From Daldinia sp. FL1419 (taxonomy: Eukaryota > Ascomycota > Sordariomycetes > Xylariales > Hypoxylaceae), in the NCBI GenBank assembly GCA_025201765.1, contig MU623352.1, forward strand, positions 310,001 through 374,000: a stretch of 64,000 bases of DNA, read 5' to 3'. The position numbers and the translations under genes are program-made. Below are positions 20,441 to 33,350 of the stretch, one piece after another (position 1 is the first letter of the stretch; each line of letters starts with the position of its first letter). The notes under the pieces are model-generated. The model had not been told where the DNA came from. It ran no database searches and saw only the letters and a list, made by a program, of their open reading frames with translations.

Positions 20441-23400
20441 AATACAATCTCAAACAGCTTCGGTAGTGAACACACGATTTGAGATGCGGGTGTAGATGCC
20501 TAAACTACCTACCTGCCTAGGTGCCTGATGCATACTGCCTAGGTATGTAAGTCGTTACGGTTGGTGCTGCAGCTATCCGAGTCCCTTCATGCACGTAGGA
20601 GGTACATACTGTAGAATAAACGGGAATTTGTAATGAGAATTTATAGGATGACTCAATTCTCAACTCGTGTAGGTACCAACCCTTGCTTTTAGTCTGTCTG
20701 GCCAGATGGTAGATGGTTTGAATGTGATGCCACGAAAAATAGTCGAGCCAGCTATGCAGCTACCTATGATGCATACCCATTTAACCTCCAGCTCCCTTAA
20801 GATATAAGTCTAGGTACATATTTATCCCGCTTCGAATTGTAAGAACCGTAGGATTGTTTACAATATTAGCATTGTGGTACGACGAGAAGATGATTACCTG
20901 GTATAGCTGAGGCTTGTTTGGGTAGCTTTGTTCTTCATCGACTCGCACGAGCTTGAAGGATAATGGAACAATAATAAGGATAGTAAGGGGAGACTTTGCC
21001 AACCTACCGATTGGGTTTTAATAAACCCCAAACTTGCAGAATAGGCTTTTGTCTTTATTTAAAGATGGGATGAATGGGAAATCTCAAACGTTCTACCTAT
21101 TCTATACATCACGGTCACACACCCGCCCCTTTTATTCCATATCTAGCCTCTCGAAATACAATCATTCAGGTGCCTATTTGACCTCTATTCCACCGAGTAT
21201 ACTCAACCATCTCACCCTTTCACTATGAATGACTAGTAGGACAAAGGAGCCACGATGGCAACCGGTGAGCATATTTAGTGAGCATGAAAATTTACTAACT
21301 ATTAGTACTGATGCTATAGTTTTGTTTCGGGTTGACACACAAACGCCATTCGACCTCTCAAAATTAACCCTAGCAATCCGCAAACCTAACTCTTCTAACA
21401 TGTTTTACATGGCTAGTCCCAAATCAGACTTGAACGAGAAGTTCCTATAAAAAGCCTTGCTCGCTCTTTGAAAAATAGGGGGCATACCTACCTATGTATG
21501 TCCCGAGAAGAGGCCTCGTACCAAGGGGGGTGAAACTTGAGCCATAGAAGACGTTTCTACCGGTACATTGGCATCATTAGGCCGAGGCACGCTATTGGCT
21601 GGCCAACAATGCGGTAACGTTTCTATGCCAGTATGCTGTGTTACCTTGCCAACTACGTAGTGGCAATTCATCGCGGTCATGTTTAACATTCGTCAATCTC
21701 GCGGCACTACTCCATCGAGAAATCGGCAACTATAACGTAGACGAAGATGGCCAGTAAGATTTCCATCGTTATGATTTCTTGTACTATGACAATACCCCAG
21801 ATCCGGATTAGATGCTTTCCATTGAGGGCACGTATCTATCCAAGGCATATCGCCAACATCGTTCAGTTATAACTACGCAGGCTGTTACGTTTGAGTTTAA
21901 CCAATCTGCTTGTATTAGGTATGGGAGTGTATTGTCAAGACACATTGATTGCCTAAGTAACGCCTTAATAAAGGGGTCTGCTTCCCTCAAATAATCTATG
22001 CGCCGATCCTAACCGGTGTATAACCAGTCATGAAGACTAGGTATCCAATGGGATCCTGCCCGAACGCTTATCATAGATAATCGTAACTTACCGAAGATCT
22101 AATTTTGATGACATCAGGGGCACCACGCCTTAGATATTTGAATTAGGGCTTCTGTAGAGCAGGTCTCAAAGTGTCTTCAGGGTCCATACACGCAAGTTAG
22201 GCATACTACTCGAGGCTAGTATTGTAGTGAAATATAGAAGCGCCACAACCAAAAGCAAACTTGCTTGTGTTGTTTGGACTAGTTAGTTAGTTAGATAGAT
22301 AGGAACTAGAATGGCATCCTGCTAGGTACCTAAAGACACCGAACCGGGCATTCGTGACTATGGCCCATGTCAGTGCGAGAAGGCAATATGGCGGGCTAAC
22401 TTAGGGGGACCAAAGGGTTCCGCTGATGTGTTGATCATGACATCGCATGCCGTGGTTTTGTACGACCATCTCTAGAGCCCCTGCGTTAGGATATAAAAGC
22501 TCATAGCTTAGGGAAGTGATACGCCTGTTGGTGTTAACATTTGGCGTGTGGGAATGTGGGAATAGGAGTTGGAATATATTAGGTTGATGAGTCCCATTGG
22601 TCAATCAACCCACGTGCAGACGAAGAGCTTTCTCGAAAGGATGAAGGGCTACGCGTACTCACGTAGCTCCAGGATAATTTTATATGATTGGTCTCTAGTT
22701 ATAATCTAGATAACTGGGAGGCACGCCGGTTGTGACCACCGGTAGATTACTAACTGACTTGATGTTGAGTTGACGCCGGATGTTTGCATTCGGACGTTTC
22801 TCAAGTTTTCTTTCCCGTTAGCCCCTGTCCCTTTCAAATCGAGATTGCGGAAGCTTGCCTACATAGCAGAAGAAGCTTAAAGCAGATAGCCAGGATTAGA
22901 TAGCTGAAATCCACATAAGCTTTGCATAATCCTTGGCTTCGAATATTATAAAGCACGTACGGGTAACTTTTAATTTGTATGGCTGATAATTAGTCCTTTG
23001 TTAAACGATTAGGTTAAGCGATTAAACGGTAACCGCGGGCGCTTGCTCAGCTTTAAATGAGGGGCAAGCTCCTGTCACATCAGAAGTTGGGTTGGGGACT
23101 TTTGGGGGAAACTTCAAATCGGAAGACTTGGAACTAATAAGATATTAGGTACAATACGTACAGGTACCTAATATGGGTACTTTAAGGTACATCTAGACTG
23201 CCACGAGGTCCCCTAGTTTTGAGTGGACATAGTGGATCTATTGGCGAAATCCATCACCTATGCGATGCTTGGCATATCCAATGATATAGCGTCGAAACCT
23301 AGTCGGTTCGTATACATGATGTACAAAACCTAAATCGTCTAACAATCCAATCCAAAATCGGCTGGGGCATAACGTGCTATACTACAGGGGATCCGTCTTT

Positions 23401-23810
23401 TAGTGTATTTTGGGTACTAACGTTACCTGTTTGCCTGTGCCCTTAGCGTCTAGGTGTGTCTAGCGCCTCCGATACCCTCAGCATTTTTAGTGGGAGGGGG
23501 TGTCAATCAATTCCTCCCGCACACGGATAATTGGATTTAATTCGACCCCTCGACGTCGCATCACGACAACGGGACCGAGCTTGGATATCTCCAATAGTCA
23601 TGATTTGAACCTCCCAAAAAAACCCACCACTTACCAATTCCCGAGCTATTGATTTTTTTTTCTGTTACTTTTTAACCTATCATACTCGTATAATCCCTAT
23701 AATCCCGTAAAAAGAAACCGAAAAAATCCATTCGACACGCGGCTGGCCGAGGTCGAGTATTTCTTCCTCCGAAGCTCTGTTGTCGTTACCGAATTGACAC
23801 CTGACACCTA

Positions 23811-23814
23811 TTTT

Positions 23815-23844
<30 letters not shown>
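23811..23844. repeat. T-rich tract
   Basis: Blocks of 5-8 T separated by single A residues in non-coding DNA upstream of the RasGEF gene. Confidence 0.8.
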
Positions 23845-23845
<1 letters not shown>

Positions 23846-24613
23846 CGAGGGGAATTTGTCGTGTTGGTACATACCTACGGGTTTCTGCCCCCGTGGCTGC
23901 GACGTACGTTGGGAATTAATATCCGCGCTTTTACGTTCAACGTTGGACCGCGTAACATTACACAGCCCTTTAACCTGGTTGATATATCTCCGCCATCCGC
24001 CGCAGCCATCTGTCGGTGAAAGTCGTTTTCTCGTGTCTTTCGCTTCGTCCCCCTCGTTCCTCGTCCGAGTTCCCCTCAGGGTTATCCTGTATACGGCCTG
24101 TATACGGTGACACCGAGGCCTCAGCCTGCTTAAATCACAACAAGTGCGTGTTACATTAAACGATAATTCATAACGGCCTCCGATGAATCGGGTGTTAAAC
24201 TTCTTAAATAGATTCAGGTGATTCGACGGCAACTCAATTTATCAGGTCCGGCCGAATAGCTTGAGCGGGTCATAGCAGACATTTTTTCCTGCTCTCCTTT
24301 CCACTTGATACATTCATCCTTGCCGAACGTTCCCCTAATCCAATCTCGACTTGCTCCTCGATCACTTCCTATCCTCGCTCGAAATATATCTCTCAATCTC
24401 TCGCTCTTAAAAGATTCCCAAGTCTCTCGTCGCTCGGACCCTTTCCAGACTATATAACTCAGTAGATATCGTAGGCGAAAACAAGGCCACGACGTATAGT
24501 TCATAGTCATGAAAACTCTTCGGTAAAGCTCTTGCTGGCTCGACGTATAGAGTTGCTAATTATATGACTTTTGGTGTTTTACAACCATCAGCTGGCCGCA
24601 TGGTATCGTCACA

Positions 24614-27298
24614 ATGGAAAGCATCAATATCTCTGTCATAGGAGCCAATGGAGTGGGCAAGTCCCATTTCATACAAAAGGCTATGTCGCTACCGCGTATG
24701 CCCGGCCCTAATCCTACGACAGCTCGTATTAATATCGACAATGTACCTTACGCTGTCACACTGTTCGAATTGGATCTCGAATACTTCGACGTGGACCCCG
24801 ATCGGCAGATCAAGTGGCCTAAACAGATAGGAGGTGCTATCGTTCCTCGTGTGAATGGAGTGTTACTCTTATATGATGTAATGAACAGAGAAAGCATTAT
24901 AGAGTTGCCTCAGACCTTGAGTAAGTGGCGACTCAACACCTATCCTCTTCAATGCGTAGTTAGGATACACCGGAAGAAGAACGACGACTAACCTGACTAG
25001 ATGCTCTTGTGAATTCTTCGTTGCCAGCAGTTCTTGTTGCGACCAAATGCGATAATCCCGATAAAGCACGACATATCGACACCGAGGCGGTTGCCGCCGC
25101 GTGTCAATCATGCCTCGCAACTTTTAAAACGTCCGTTAATAAGCCGGAGAGCGCGAGGACGGCTCTATTCACGTTGCTCAAAGCACTGGTATCGCGGAAT
25201 CAGGGTAAGTGTCACATTGGGCGAAAGCTCCTCGTCATAAAAATATAGAGCCTTAGGATTGTTTATCTACAGTTCAAACAAAACCTAACCGCTCTTATCT
25301 TTCATCATCTAACTATGGATTGCAACTATAGACGTGGACGGTTCGGACGGACTAAGTAATTCGAGACGTAGGGCAGCTTCAGCCGCCCATCTTGATTCTC
25401 AAATCGAACCCACCAACGCTCGACCGATAAGCCAACATAGCAAGCATAGCCGTGCCAGCTCGGATATGTCGTTAATTCGAGGCATATCCAATCAGCCGGG
25501 GACGGACTACCGCCATTCCTCGAGGCCGCCTCGCCTTGACCATGTGACGGGCCAATTTACAGAAGCTGCAGAAGATGATTCTGGTCAAACTGTCTCTAGT
25601 ATGCTCCGAACCCCTGGTGTTAGGCTGGATCGTACCCAGACCGCTCCCTCATTTCTTGATATTGACGACTCAGATGCGGACTCTATGCGATATGATGATA
25701 TACCCCTTCTACAACGGACCGACGAATCGACATTCGACCGACCGGCGAAGAAGATCGGCGTCACTTTTGAAGAACTAATCGACCGTCTTATTGGCCCTAA
25801 AATGACTAGAGCAGACAACAACTTTTTGGAGATCTTCTTGTGTCTATACCGCAAGTTTGCATCTCCAGGCCAGCTCTTTTCATCTCTTTTGTCACGGCTG
25901 GAACGCGTTAGGGACGACAAGTCTGTTCATTATCTTACCAAGATAGCCGCCCAGTATCGAATTATCGAGGTGATCGCTAAATGGGTCGCAACCTACCCCG
26001 GAGATTTCGCACGACCGACGACAAGGAGAAACATAGAAGACTTCATAGCACACTTAGCTACGGAACCGGCTTTCTTCGCGGCCTCACAACAGATGCGTAG
26101 GACGATGGAGTATAGCATAATTGAGGCTGACGACACAGGCTGGGAGAAGGCAGATAGCATTGACGATACGCCGCTAGACGACAACGGGTTAAGCACCAGG
26201 GATTCTCATAGGCGGTATGCTGAACTGTCGGAGAGTATGAGCTCTTTAGGAATAGATGACCCGATCGAGAGACGGCCCTCGGCCAGTTCATCTCTTCAAG
26301 CAGACACCGGGCCACCGTCCGGGCCCGCCGGGAAGATACACTCATTTCAGTTTCACTCATACGAGGACTATGAACGGGAAGCTGCGACGATGGTACCTAC
26401 GTACACATTACCATTGACTAAGTTCCGGTATCACATATTCATGGATACCCAAAATGATGATATCGCCGATGAGATGACACGGATCGATTGGGTCATGTTC
26501 TCTTCGATCCGGATAAGAGACTTGATTCGGCACGTCAGCCTGTCAGCGGAGCAGAAAGAAAAGTGCAGAGCTATGAAGAACGTCAATCGTATGATTGCTC
26601 ACTTCAACCATATCGCGACTTGGGTATCCAATATGATCCTCATGAGGGAAAAGGCCAAACATCGTGCGCAGATGCTAGAGAAATTCATGAACATCGCGTT
26701 GAAATTAAGGCAGTTAAACAACTACAACGGTCTCGCAGCTGTGCTAGCTGGGATTAACGGAACAGCCATTCATCGTTTATCGCAGACACGGGCGCTTGTG
26801 CCAACCGAAGTACAAAAACGGTTTGCGCGGTTAGTGCTCCTAATGGGAACGCAGAAGAGCCACTTTGCCTATCGACTGGCCTGGGAAAATTCACCGTTAC
26901 CGCGCATCCCTTTTATTCCGTTACATCGTAGGGATCTTGTATCGGCCGAAGAGGGTAGCATGACATTGGTGGGGCCCCAAGGCGATCGAATAAACTGGAA
27001 GAAATTCGAGGTTTTGGGAGAAATCCTTTTGCCAATCATGAAGAGTCAGGGTACTCCATATCCGAACCTATCTAAGCACGACACGGCAAGGGAGCTTATC
27101 TTGGACTGTTTGATGCCTACAGACGAAGAGGTAAGACAAAGATTCCTTAACTCTAATGAAATCATGACGGATAAAACTAACACGGTGCTCGTAGGATATT
27201 TACCAACGAAGCATCCAGGTAGAATCCCCGAGTGGTGGCTCTACGGATACGGGGAAGAAGAAATTCCCGTGGTTTGCAAATTCCAAATGATAGGATAG
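24614..27298 (+). CDS. Ras-like G domain fused to RasGEF (Cdc25-type exchange factor)
   Basis: Exons 24614-24920, 25001-25204 and 25332-27298 give 825 residues. Residues 1-165 look like a small GTPase: P-loop GANGVGKS (10-17) and a G4-like TKCD (117-120) in place of NKxD. No clear DxxG switch II motif is present, so GTP hydrolysis is doubtful. Residues ~170-310 are Ser-rich and disordered (RAASAAHLDS, KHSRASSDMSLIRG). A RasGEF N-terminal domain starts near IGVTFEELIDRLIGP. The catalytic RasGEF domain covers ~520-770, with IADEMTRIDWVMFSSIRIRD, MIAHFNHIATWVSNMI and LKLRQLNNYNGLAAVLAGI. The protein should activate a Ras GTPase at membranes. The N-terminal domain may sense nucleotide or act as a scaffold; this is inference. 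Confidence 0.9.
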
Positions 27299-28622
27299 CG
27301 GGCGTCAGTATTTAAGTGTTTGAGTCTTCAACAAGATGAATCATCTCGACAGTAAATCCCCAGTCCCCCCCCCTCAAAAGGGAAGCGGAGTTGGCGTTGG
27401 AAACGTTGGAAAGAAGATATGAACCTATATTACCCTTATCGCTGGACACGGATTTACATGGATTTTCTCGTAGGTGGATTCGAGCGAATTTGGCAGATAT
27501 TTATTGGATTTATTGGATTTTGAGACTTCTAGACTTTCCCCTTCTCGTATAGGCGACCTATTGAAGGGAAGCTTATGGGGAGTTTTGGTAGAATTAGCTC
27601 CCTCGCTGCGACTTAGCTATGTAGTAGGTGTTTATTTTTATTCTTATTTTTTTTGCAATTTTATTATTCGAATGTATGGATGCTGTGTTGTCCGTGTTTT
27701 GACAGAATGAGGCCACATTTAACTCATTTTACACGTATCTACTATATGACCTACATAGACCTACATAGAACGTGCATCTATGGATACTAACCTACATGAG
27801 CTAGGCCGCCTATAAGCGTGAAGTCTGCTTCATGTAGTTAGGTAGGTAGGTAAGTATTATACATGTGTAAGCAAGTATATATGTGAGCGTTTAACATGTG
27901 CTTCCCCCGCCAAGGGATAGGTATATGTACCTCATATAGACGTACATACATACATAAGGTTCTACCTAACATAACATCGATTTGGTGTAGGCACCCAATA
28001 AATGCAGGTATAAGTCTATTGGGACACTATTTCTTTTGAAGGTTAGGTCGGTATCACAAGTATACAAGTATATTTCTTATGAGATGTGTGTATTACCTAC
28101 CTAGGTACCTACCTAACCTTAGTATGGATGTATTCCTATTAGCTTCGAATGTTTCTCCATCTATTTTTCTATTTGTACCCAATGATGTCATAGTCACCCG
28201 CATTATGCCGTAGACCTCTTTTCTCCCCCTCCCCCTCATCGATGGTGGCTTTTTTCTCTTATCACGGCCTGGTTAGGCCTTGATGCAACGACATCTTCTC
28301 ACATCGCCGTAACTTCAATCTGACTAGCTCACTCCAACTCACCCTCCCACTAACCCACCGGCTTACCTGAATTAGACAGTAAACAGTTAAACTCTGCAGC
28401 TGCAAGCGTAACCTGAAATTGATCTGCAATCCCAATCTCTCTCTTCTCCCATCTTCCGTCTCTTGGTCGATATCTTCGTCGGTACCTTCGTCGATATCAG
28501 TGTTGCCATCTCGTGTGTTGTTAGCCGTCTAGTTGCCTCTTCCCTCTTACCCTTGGCCTTCTATCCTTCGTAATCTATCTTGTCTGTAATTTTCTTCCAC
28601 CCCTATCAGGCCGCCTTCCAAA
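27299..28622. other. Intergenic: RasGEF 3' side and GH63 promoter/leader
   Basis: It contains a direct repeat of GACCTACATA (27748-27767), GGTAGGTAGG copies (27838-27853) and a palindrome-rich ACCTACCTAGGTACC island (28094-28118). A strong C/T-rich tract (28215-28590) just before the GH63 ATG is typical of fungal promoters and leaders. Confidence 0.5.
28094..28118. repeat. ACCTACCTAGGTACC palindromic repeat island
   Basis: Overlapping TACC units around a central CCTAGG/GGTACC palindrome. It belongs to the same repeat type as 20365-20440 and 59701-59725. Confidence 0.85.
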
Positions 28623-31600
28623 ATGGTCGTAGTCGACAACCACGAGTACCTCACCGAGGAAGAGAAACGTCTCAAGGAGGATGGCAACCGCGTTAAATAC
28701 TGGAAGAAATGGGGACCTTACGTTGCTGAACGACAATGGGCTACAGGCAAGCGGAGTTAATAACCCCTCGTTCCAACTAACCAACTAACGTGTGATGTTT
28801 AGTACGAGAGGACTATAGCGCAGATGGAGACGCTTGGAGCCGTAAGTATCTCGTTGTATTTTTCCATATTCGTACTAAAATAATCCCATGTGTAGACTTC
28901 ACACATGATCACGCGCGATCGAGAGCATTCCGTTGGGGTGAAGACGGAATAGCTGGAGTATCAGATACGCACGGCCTGCAAAATATTGCATTTGCTTTCT
29001 GGAACGAACAGGAGTTCGTATTATGCTCTGTGCCACAGAAGTCCTCTTACTAACGAACAATAGTCCCTTCCTCAAGGAACGGCTTTTCGGCTTAGCAAAC
29101 CCCCAGGGTAATCATGGTGAAAGTATCAAGGAAGCACACTTTCACCTTGATAACACTCCTGTAAGTTGAGTATGACTCTTGCTACCACCTTCGCTAATAT
29201 ATAATCATAGACAGTAAGAAATAACAATATCGACCTTTACTCGTGTCTATGCTTACAGCTATCTAGCACTCTTATATGAAATATCTCTACAAATACCCGC
29301 AAAAAGCGTTCCCTTACGATGACCTCATAGAAACAAACGCAAAGAGAACAAAGGAAGAACAGGAATACCAGATCATTGATACCGGAATATTCAACGAGGA
29401 CAGATACTGGGACATTGTGATCGAGACTGCTAAGGAGACAGACGATCCCGATGAGCTACTCTTCCGAGTCACAGCGTGGAATCGGGGTCCGGACCCGGCT
29501 CCTCTCCATATCATTCCCCATGTCTGGTTCAGAAACACGTGGGCCTGGGGACGGGAAACGGCAGACAAGAAGCCATCAATCTCATATTTCACTGAGAACA
29601 TGGCCAAGTCAAGACATCACAAACTAGGTGACCGATATATGCTTTTATCTCCCTCTCCAGGTGTTGGGCCTAGTGGGTATGATGTTGAGCCAGAACTCAT
29701 CTTCACCGATAACGATACCAACTATGAACTGCTCTATGACGGGGAGAACAAAGTCCCATATGTCAAGGATGCATTCCATCAGTACATTGTTGATGGTAAG
29801 AAGGCGGCCGTGAACCCGGCCAAGACGGGCACGAAATGTGCCGCGTGGTTCCAATTTAACGAGTCCGGGGGTGTTGCCCCTGGTGAATGTGCCGGTATGT
29901 TGCTAGTGATTTTATAACTAGTATGTACGTAGGACACTGGCTGACGCTTACAACAGTTGTTCGTTTCCGGTTTTCAAGGAAGAACGAGAGCTACTTGGAC
30001 GAAGAAATTTTCGATGATATCATTGAAAAGAGACGCGAGGAAGCGGATGAGTTTTACTACAGAATTAGTCCCTTGCCGATGTCAGAGGACCTCCGCAACA
30101 TCCAACGCCAAGCATTCTCAGGTATGATGTGGTGTAAACAATATTATCAATTCATATGGGACCAGTGGGCGAATGGCGATCCCGCTCAACCACCACCCCC
30201 GCCTGAGAGGAAGGCTATTAGAAACTCGCAGTGGAAACACCTGCATATCGACGACGTTCTATCCATGCCGGATTCATGGGAATACCCATTCTTTGCAGCC
30301 TGGGATTCCGCATTTCACTGTATCCCGCTTGCCATGATCGACCCAGAATTTGCGAAGAAGCAAATCGACCTGTTCACTAGAGAATGGTACTGCCATCCAA
30401 ATGGCCAACTTCCAGCGTATGTACTGATACTAGAACGTATATGCGAAAATATACTGACACAGTTACAGATATGAATGGAACTTTGGGGACGTCAATCCAC
30501 CAGTCCATGCCTGGGCCACCTTCCGCGTGTTCAAGATTGAGCGTAAGATATACGGAAGACAAGATCTTGACTTCTTGGAGAGAGTATTCCAGAAGTTACT
30601 TCTGAACTTCACCTGGTGGGTCAACCGAAAGGACATGGACGGAAAGAACGTCTTCGAGGGAGGTTTCCTCGGATTGGACAATATCGGTCTCTTCAACCGT
30701 TCAGAGCCCCTCCCCACAGGCGGTGTCCTTGAACAGGCCGACAGCACGGGATGGATGGCGTTCTACTGCTTGAGCATGTTAAACATTGCACTTGAACTTG
30801 CCAAGCACCGGAGGATTTACGAAGACATTGCCTCGAAGTTCTTTGAACACTTTATATTCATCAGCGATGCCATGACTTTCAAGTCCGGTGAAAAGGATGA
30901 AAAGTCATTATGGAACGACGAGGATGGCTTCTACTATGACGCTATTTCGTGGGGTGGACCGTGGATTCAACAACTGCCTGTCCGGTCGCTCGTAGGGTTG
31001 ATTCCATTATACGCAACCCTGACCCTAGAGCCTGAACTCATCAATAAGTTACCTTCATTCAAGAAGCGTGTGGATTGGTTCATAGAAAACCGATGTGACT
31101 TGGCTGAAAGAAATATGGCAAGTATTCGGAAGAGGGGCAAGGGAAACCGTATCCTTCTTGCTATGGTGAGCAAAGACCGGCTGGAGAAGATCCTAAAACG
31201 CATGCTCGACGAAGATGAATTTTTCAGCGAGCACGGTATCAGGTCGCTTTCAAGATACCATAAAGAGCACCCGTACTCCATGGAGGTCAATGGTCAGAAG
31301 TTCACGGTGGGATATGTCCCTGGTGACTCTGACAGTGGGCTGTTTGGTGGTAACAGCAACTGGAGAGGACCTATCTGGTTGTGTGTCAATTTCCTACTAG
31401 TTGAATCCCTGCAGAGATTCTTCCTCTTCTACGGACCTAACTACCAGGTTGAGTGTCCCACCGGTTCTGGGGAGTACATGCACTTGGGACATGTCTCCGA
31501 AGAGATCCAACACCGACTACAACATTTGTTCGCTCGTGGCGACGATGGACGTCGGAGCATTAACGCCGGGAGCGACCTATTAGACTTCGACCCGCACTGG

Positions 31601-32130
31601 AGAGACCATATGTGGTTCCACGAATTCTTTGACGGCGACACGGGTCGTGGATTAGGAGCAACGCACCAGTGCGGCTGGACCGGCTTGATTGCGCGTATGA
31701 TTCACGACACAGGGTAAGCTCCTCCATACATATATGATATTTTGATTTCCTATAAACTAACAATCTTCATAGTATAAGCTGTCGTCTTCCACAAACACCA
31801 CGGACACCAACGGCAGGCATGTCTCACTACTTTGACGATATCCTGCACCGACACGTGGGTTTGGGTAATTCAAGCAAGCCGCAGCGAGGTCACATGCGGC
31901 GGTATTCGACTGCGCGATCGATCAGCGCGCGTAGCGACTTTGATGCATCGGTTAATGGCGAAGAGTACGATGTTCGTAGCGTAGCGCCGGAAAATCCGGA
32001 ACAGGAGGCCCAGCGAAAGGAGGCAGATAAGCATCTGCATCAGTATATCTCGGAGCAGCTACAGAGGGTCAAGGACCACGATGAATTTGAGGGGTTGGCG
32101 ACTGGGGATGAGTATGAGACGCATTTGTAG
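28623..32130 (+). CDS. GH63 glucosidase-like glycoside hydrolase, cytosolic type
   Basis: Nine exons give 1023 residues: 28623-28746, 28803-28841, 28896-29013, 29064-29160, 29211-29213, 29267-29894, 29957-30416, 30469-31713 and 31773-32130. The family is the bacterial-type GH63 clade: KKWGPYVAERQWATVREDYS, HFTHDHARSRAFRWGEDG, FLKERLFGL, GNHGE, LDNTPTHSYMKYLYKYPQ, VWFRNTWAWG. Then come FFAAWDSAFH, LPAYEWNFGDVNPPVHAWA and QADSTGWMA, likely including active-site acids (AWD Asp). No signal peptide or membrane span is seen, so it is not the ER glucosidase I. The first intron has a GC donor, and exon 5 is only three bases. The last ~100 residues are a polar tail without family similarity that I can see. 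Confidence 0.92.
28747..28802 (+). other. GC-AG intron in the GH63 gene
   Basis: The donor is ACAG|GCAAGC and the acceptor TTTAG, with a CTAAC branch-like site upstream. Splicing here gives the conserved WATVREDYS. No GT donor nearby keeps the frame and the motif. Confidence 0.85.
29211..29213 (+). other. Probable 3-nt micro-exon (ACA, Thr) in the GH63 gene
   Basis: It is flanked by two complete introns: 29161-29210 (GTAAGT...CATAG) and 29214-29266 (GTAAGA...TCTAG). Including ACA restores the conserved TPTHSYMK. Skipping it as one 106-nt intron leaves TPHSYMK, still in frame. Confidence 0.7.
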
Positions 32131-33350
32131 AGGCTAGATCATAGACTCTAGAAGGATCTTTGAAAGGAAAGGGATAAGAAATATAATGCTAGGGGTGGGT
32201 GTTATTTGCGTGTATGGGGGATTGGATGATGATGATGATGATGACGACAAGGTGATGTAGAAAAGAAGAGAAACGAGGAGAATTTGAAGAGATATGGGAG
32301 TAGGAGAAGGGAAGAGGGTATACGCATATATACAGACATACAGTTTCAGACGCGTAAGAATTCATGGCTATATTGGGTACCGGCTTGGTTAGAGGAATAT
32401 AATTATCCCGGTATATGATGGGATGTTTTAAGATATATACGAGGTTATAAGAGTGTCGTATTATTACCTTGAGGCGAGATTATGATTGCTGATATGCTAT
32501 AGACGTGAGACACGTAGTAGGAGGTAATATTTGGTGATAATGTTTATATCTGTACAGTATCCAGATGCAGATCTTGGATCCCAAGCTGGTATTTGTTCAC
32601 ATATATACCTATATATATATAGTATTACTTGGTTTTAGGCGAACTTTGAATCTTCGACATCAGTCACCTAATTTCTGCACTTCGGCAATGGCATCTTGTG
32701 CGGCTTGCTCATCGGAAGAATCGTTGATACTCTGCATAAATAAATCCAGTCTTGGACTAATTCTGGTTGAGCCGTCGTCAAAGGTGTTATAAGCAACCGT
32801 TCTTGTCGAGCAAGGCTGTTATGGTATTTCAACGCTGACATTGGGCATTGAGGGTATCAAAATGTAATACCTTGTAACTTGGCTGACTGAACATTCCCTC
32901 TGACTAGGAGGAAGCCTGGGTTGCACATATATTGGTTGTAATTCTTTGGTTCCTTGACCACACACTTCACTGCAAATAACGAAGCGACATGCCGATGTCT
33001 TGTATGCCGTCTTTATTATTATGGATTGGCTCGATGGGTGCCCCGTTAGCGTAGACGTGAACACAACTCCGGGGGTAGTTAAGGAGGGAACTTCCTCTAT
33101 TGCTAGATGTGACAAGCTAATCAACGATTAGAATATCCAAGACATAGTGACGATCATGTTAGATGAGTAAATAGCCTGCAGAGCCGTTTATATTATTTTG
33201 ACGAATAGGCAAATCATATTGGGGGACGAATGCTTCCTCTATTCTACGAGCCTATACACATTGGTATCTCGACGGAGAAACCAGCCTTCTAGTCGCAATC
33301 GCCTCTCCAAAGCAGCTGCCATGCTCGCACAAGACAAAGGGAACATTATT
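32131..33350. other. Intergenic between convergent GH63 and ATP5
   Basis: 3' UTRs and spacer. There is a GAT trinucleotide run (~32225-32243) and an AT dinucleotide-like stretch at 32607-32622. No gene is seen. Confidence 0.5.

Larger units (their letters stand above)
19850..24613. other. 4.8-kb gene-free region between divergent genes
   Basis: No ORF here has family features or codon structure of a gene. It contains a dense TACC/GGTA repeat island (20344-20440, with further copies to 20545) and a TTAG/GATA microsatellite (~22280-22302). There is one CACGTG motif (22611-22616) and a T-rich block (~23811-23844). The last ~800 bp, C/T-rich and free of repeats, may be promoter and leader of the RasGEF gene. 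No rRNA or tRNA was recognised. Confidence 0.5.

Noticed and set aside
23843..24232. 129-aa minus-strand ORF upstream of the RasGEF gene
   Set aside because: Arg/Thr-rich with no recognisable domain or splice partners; likely chance.
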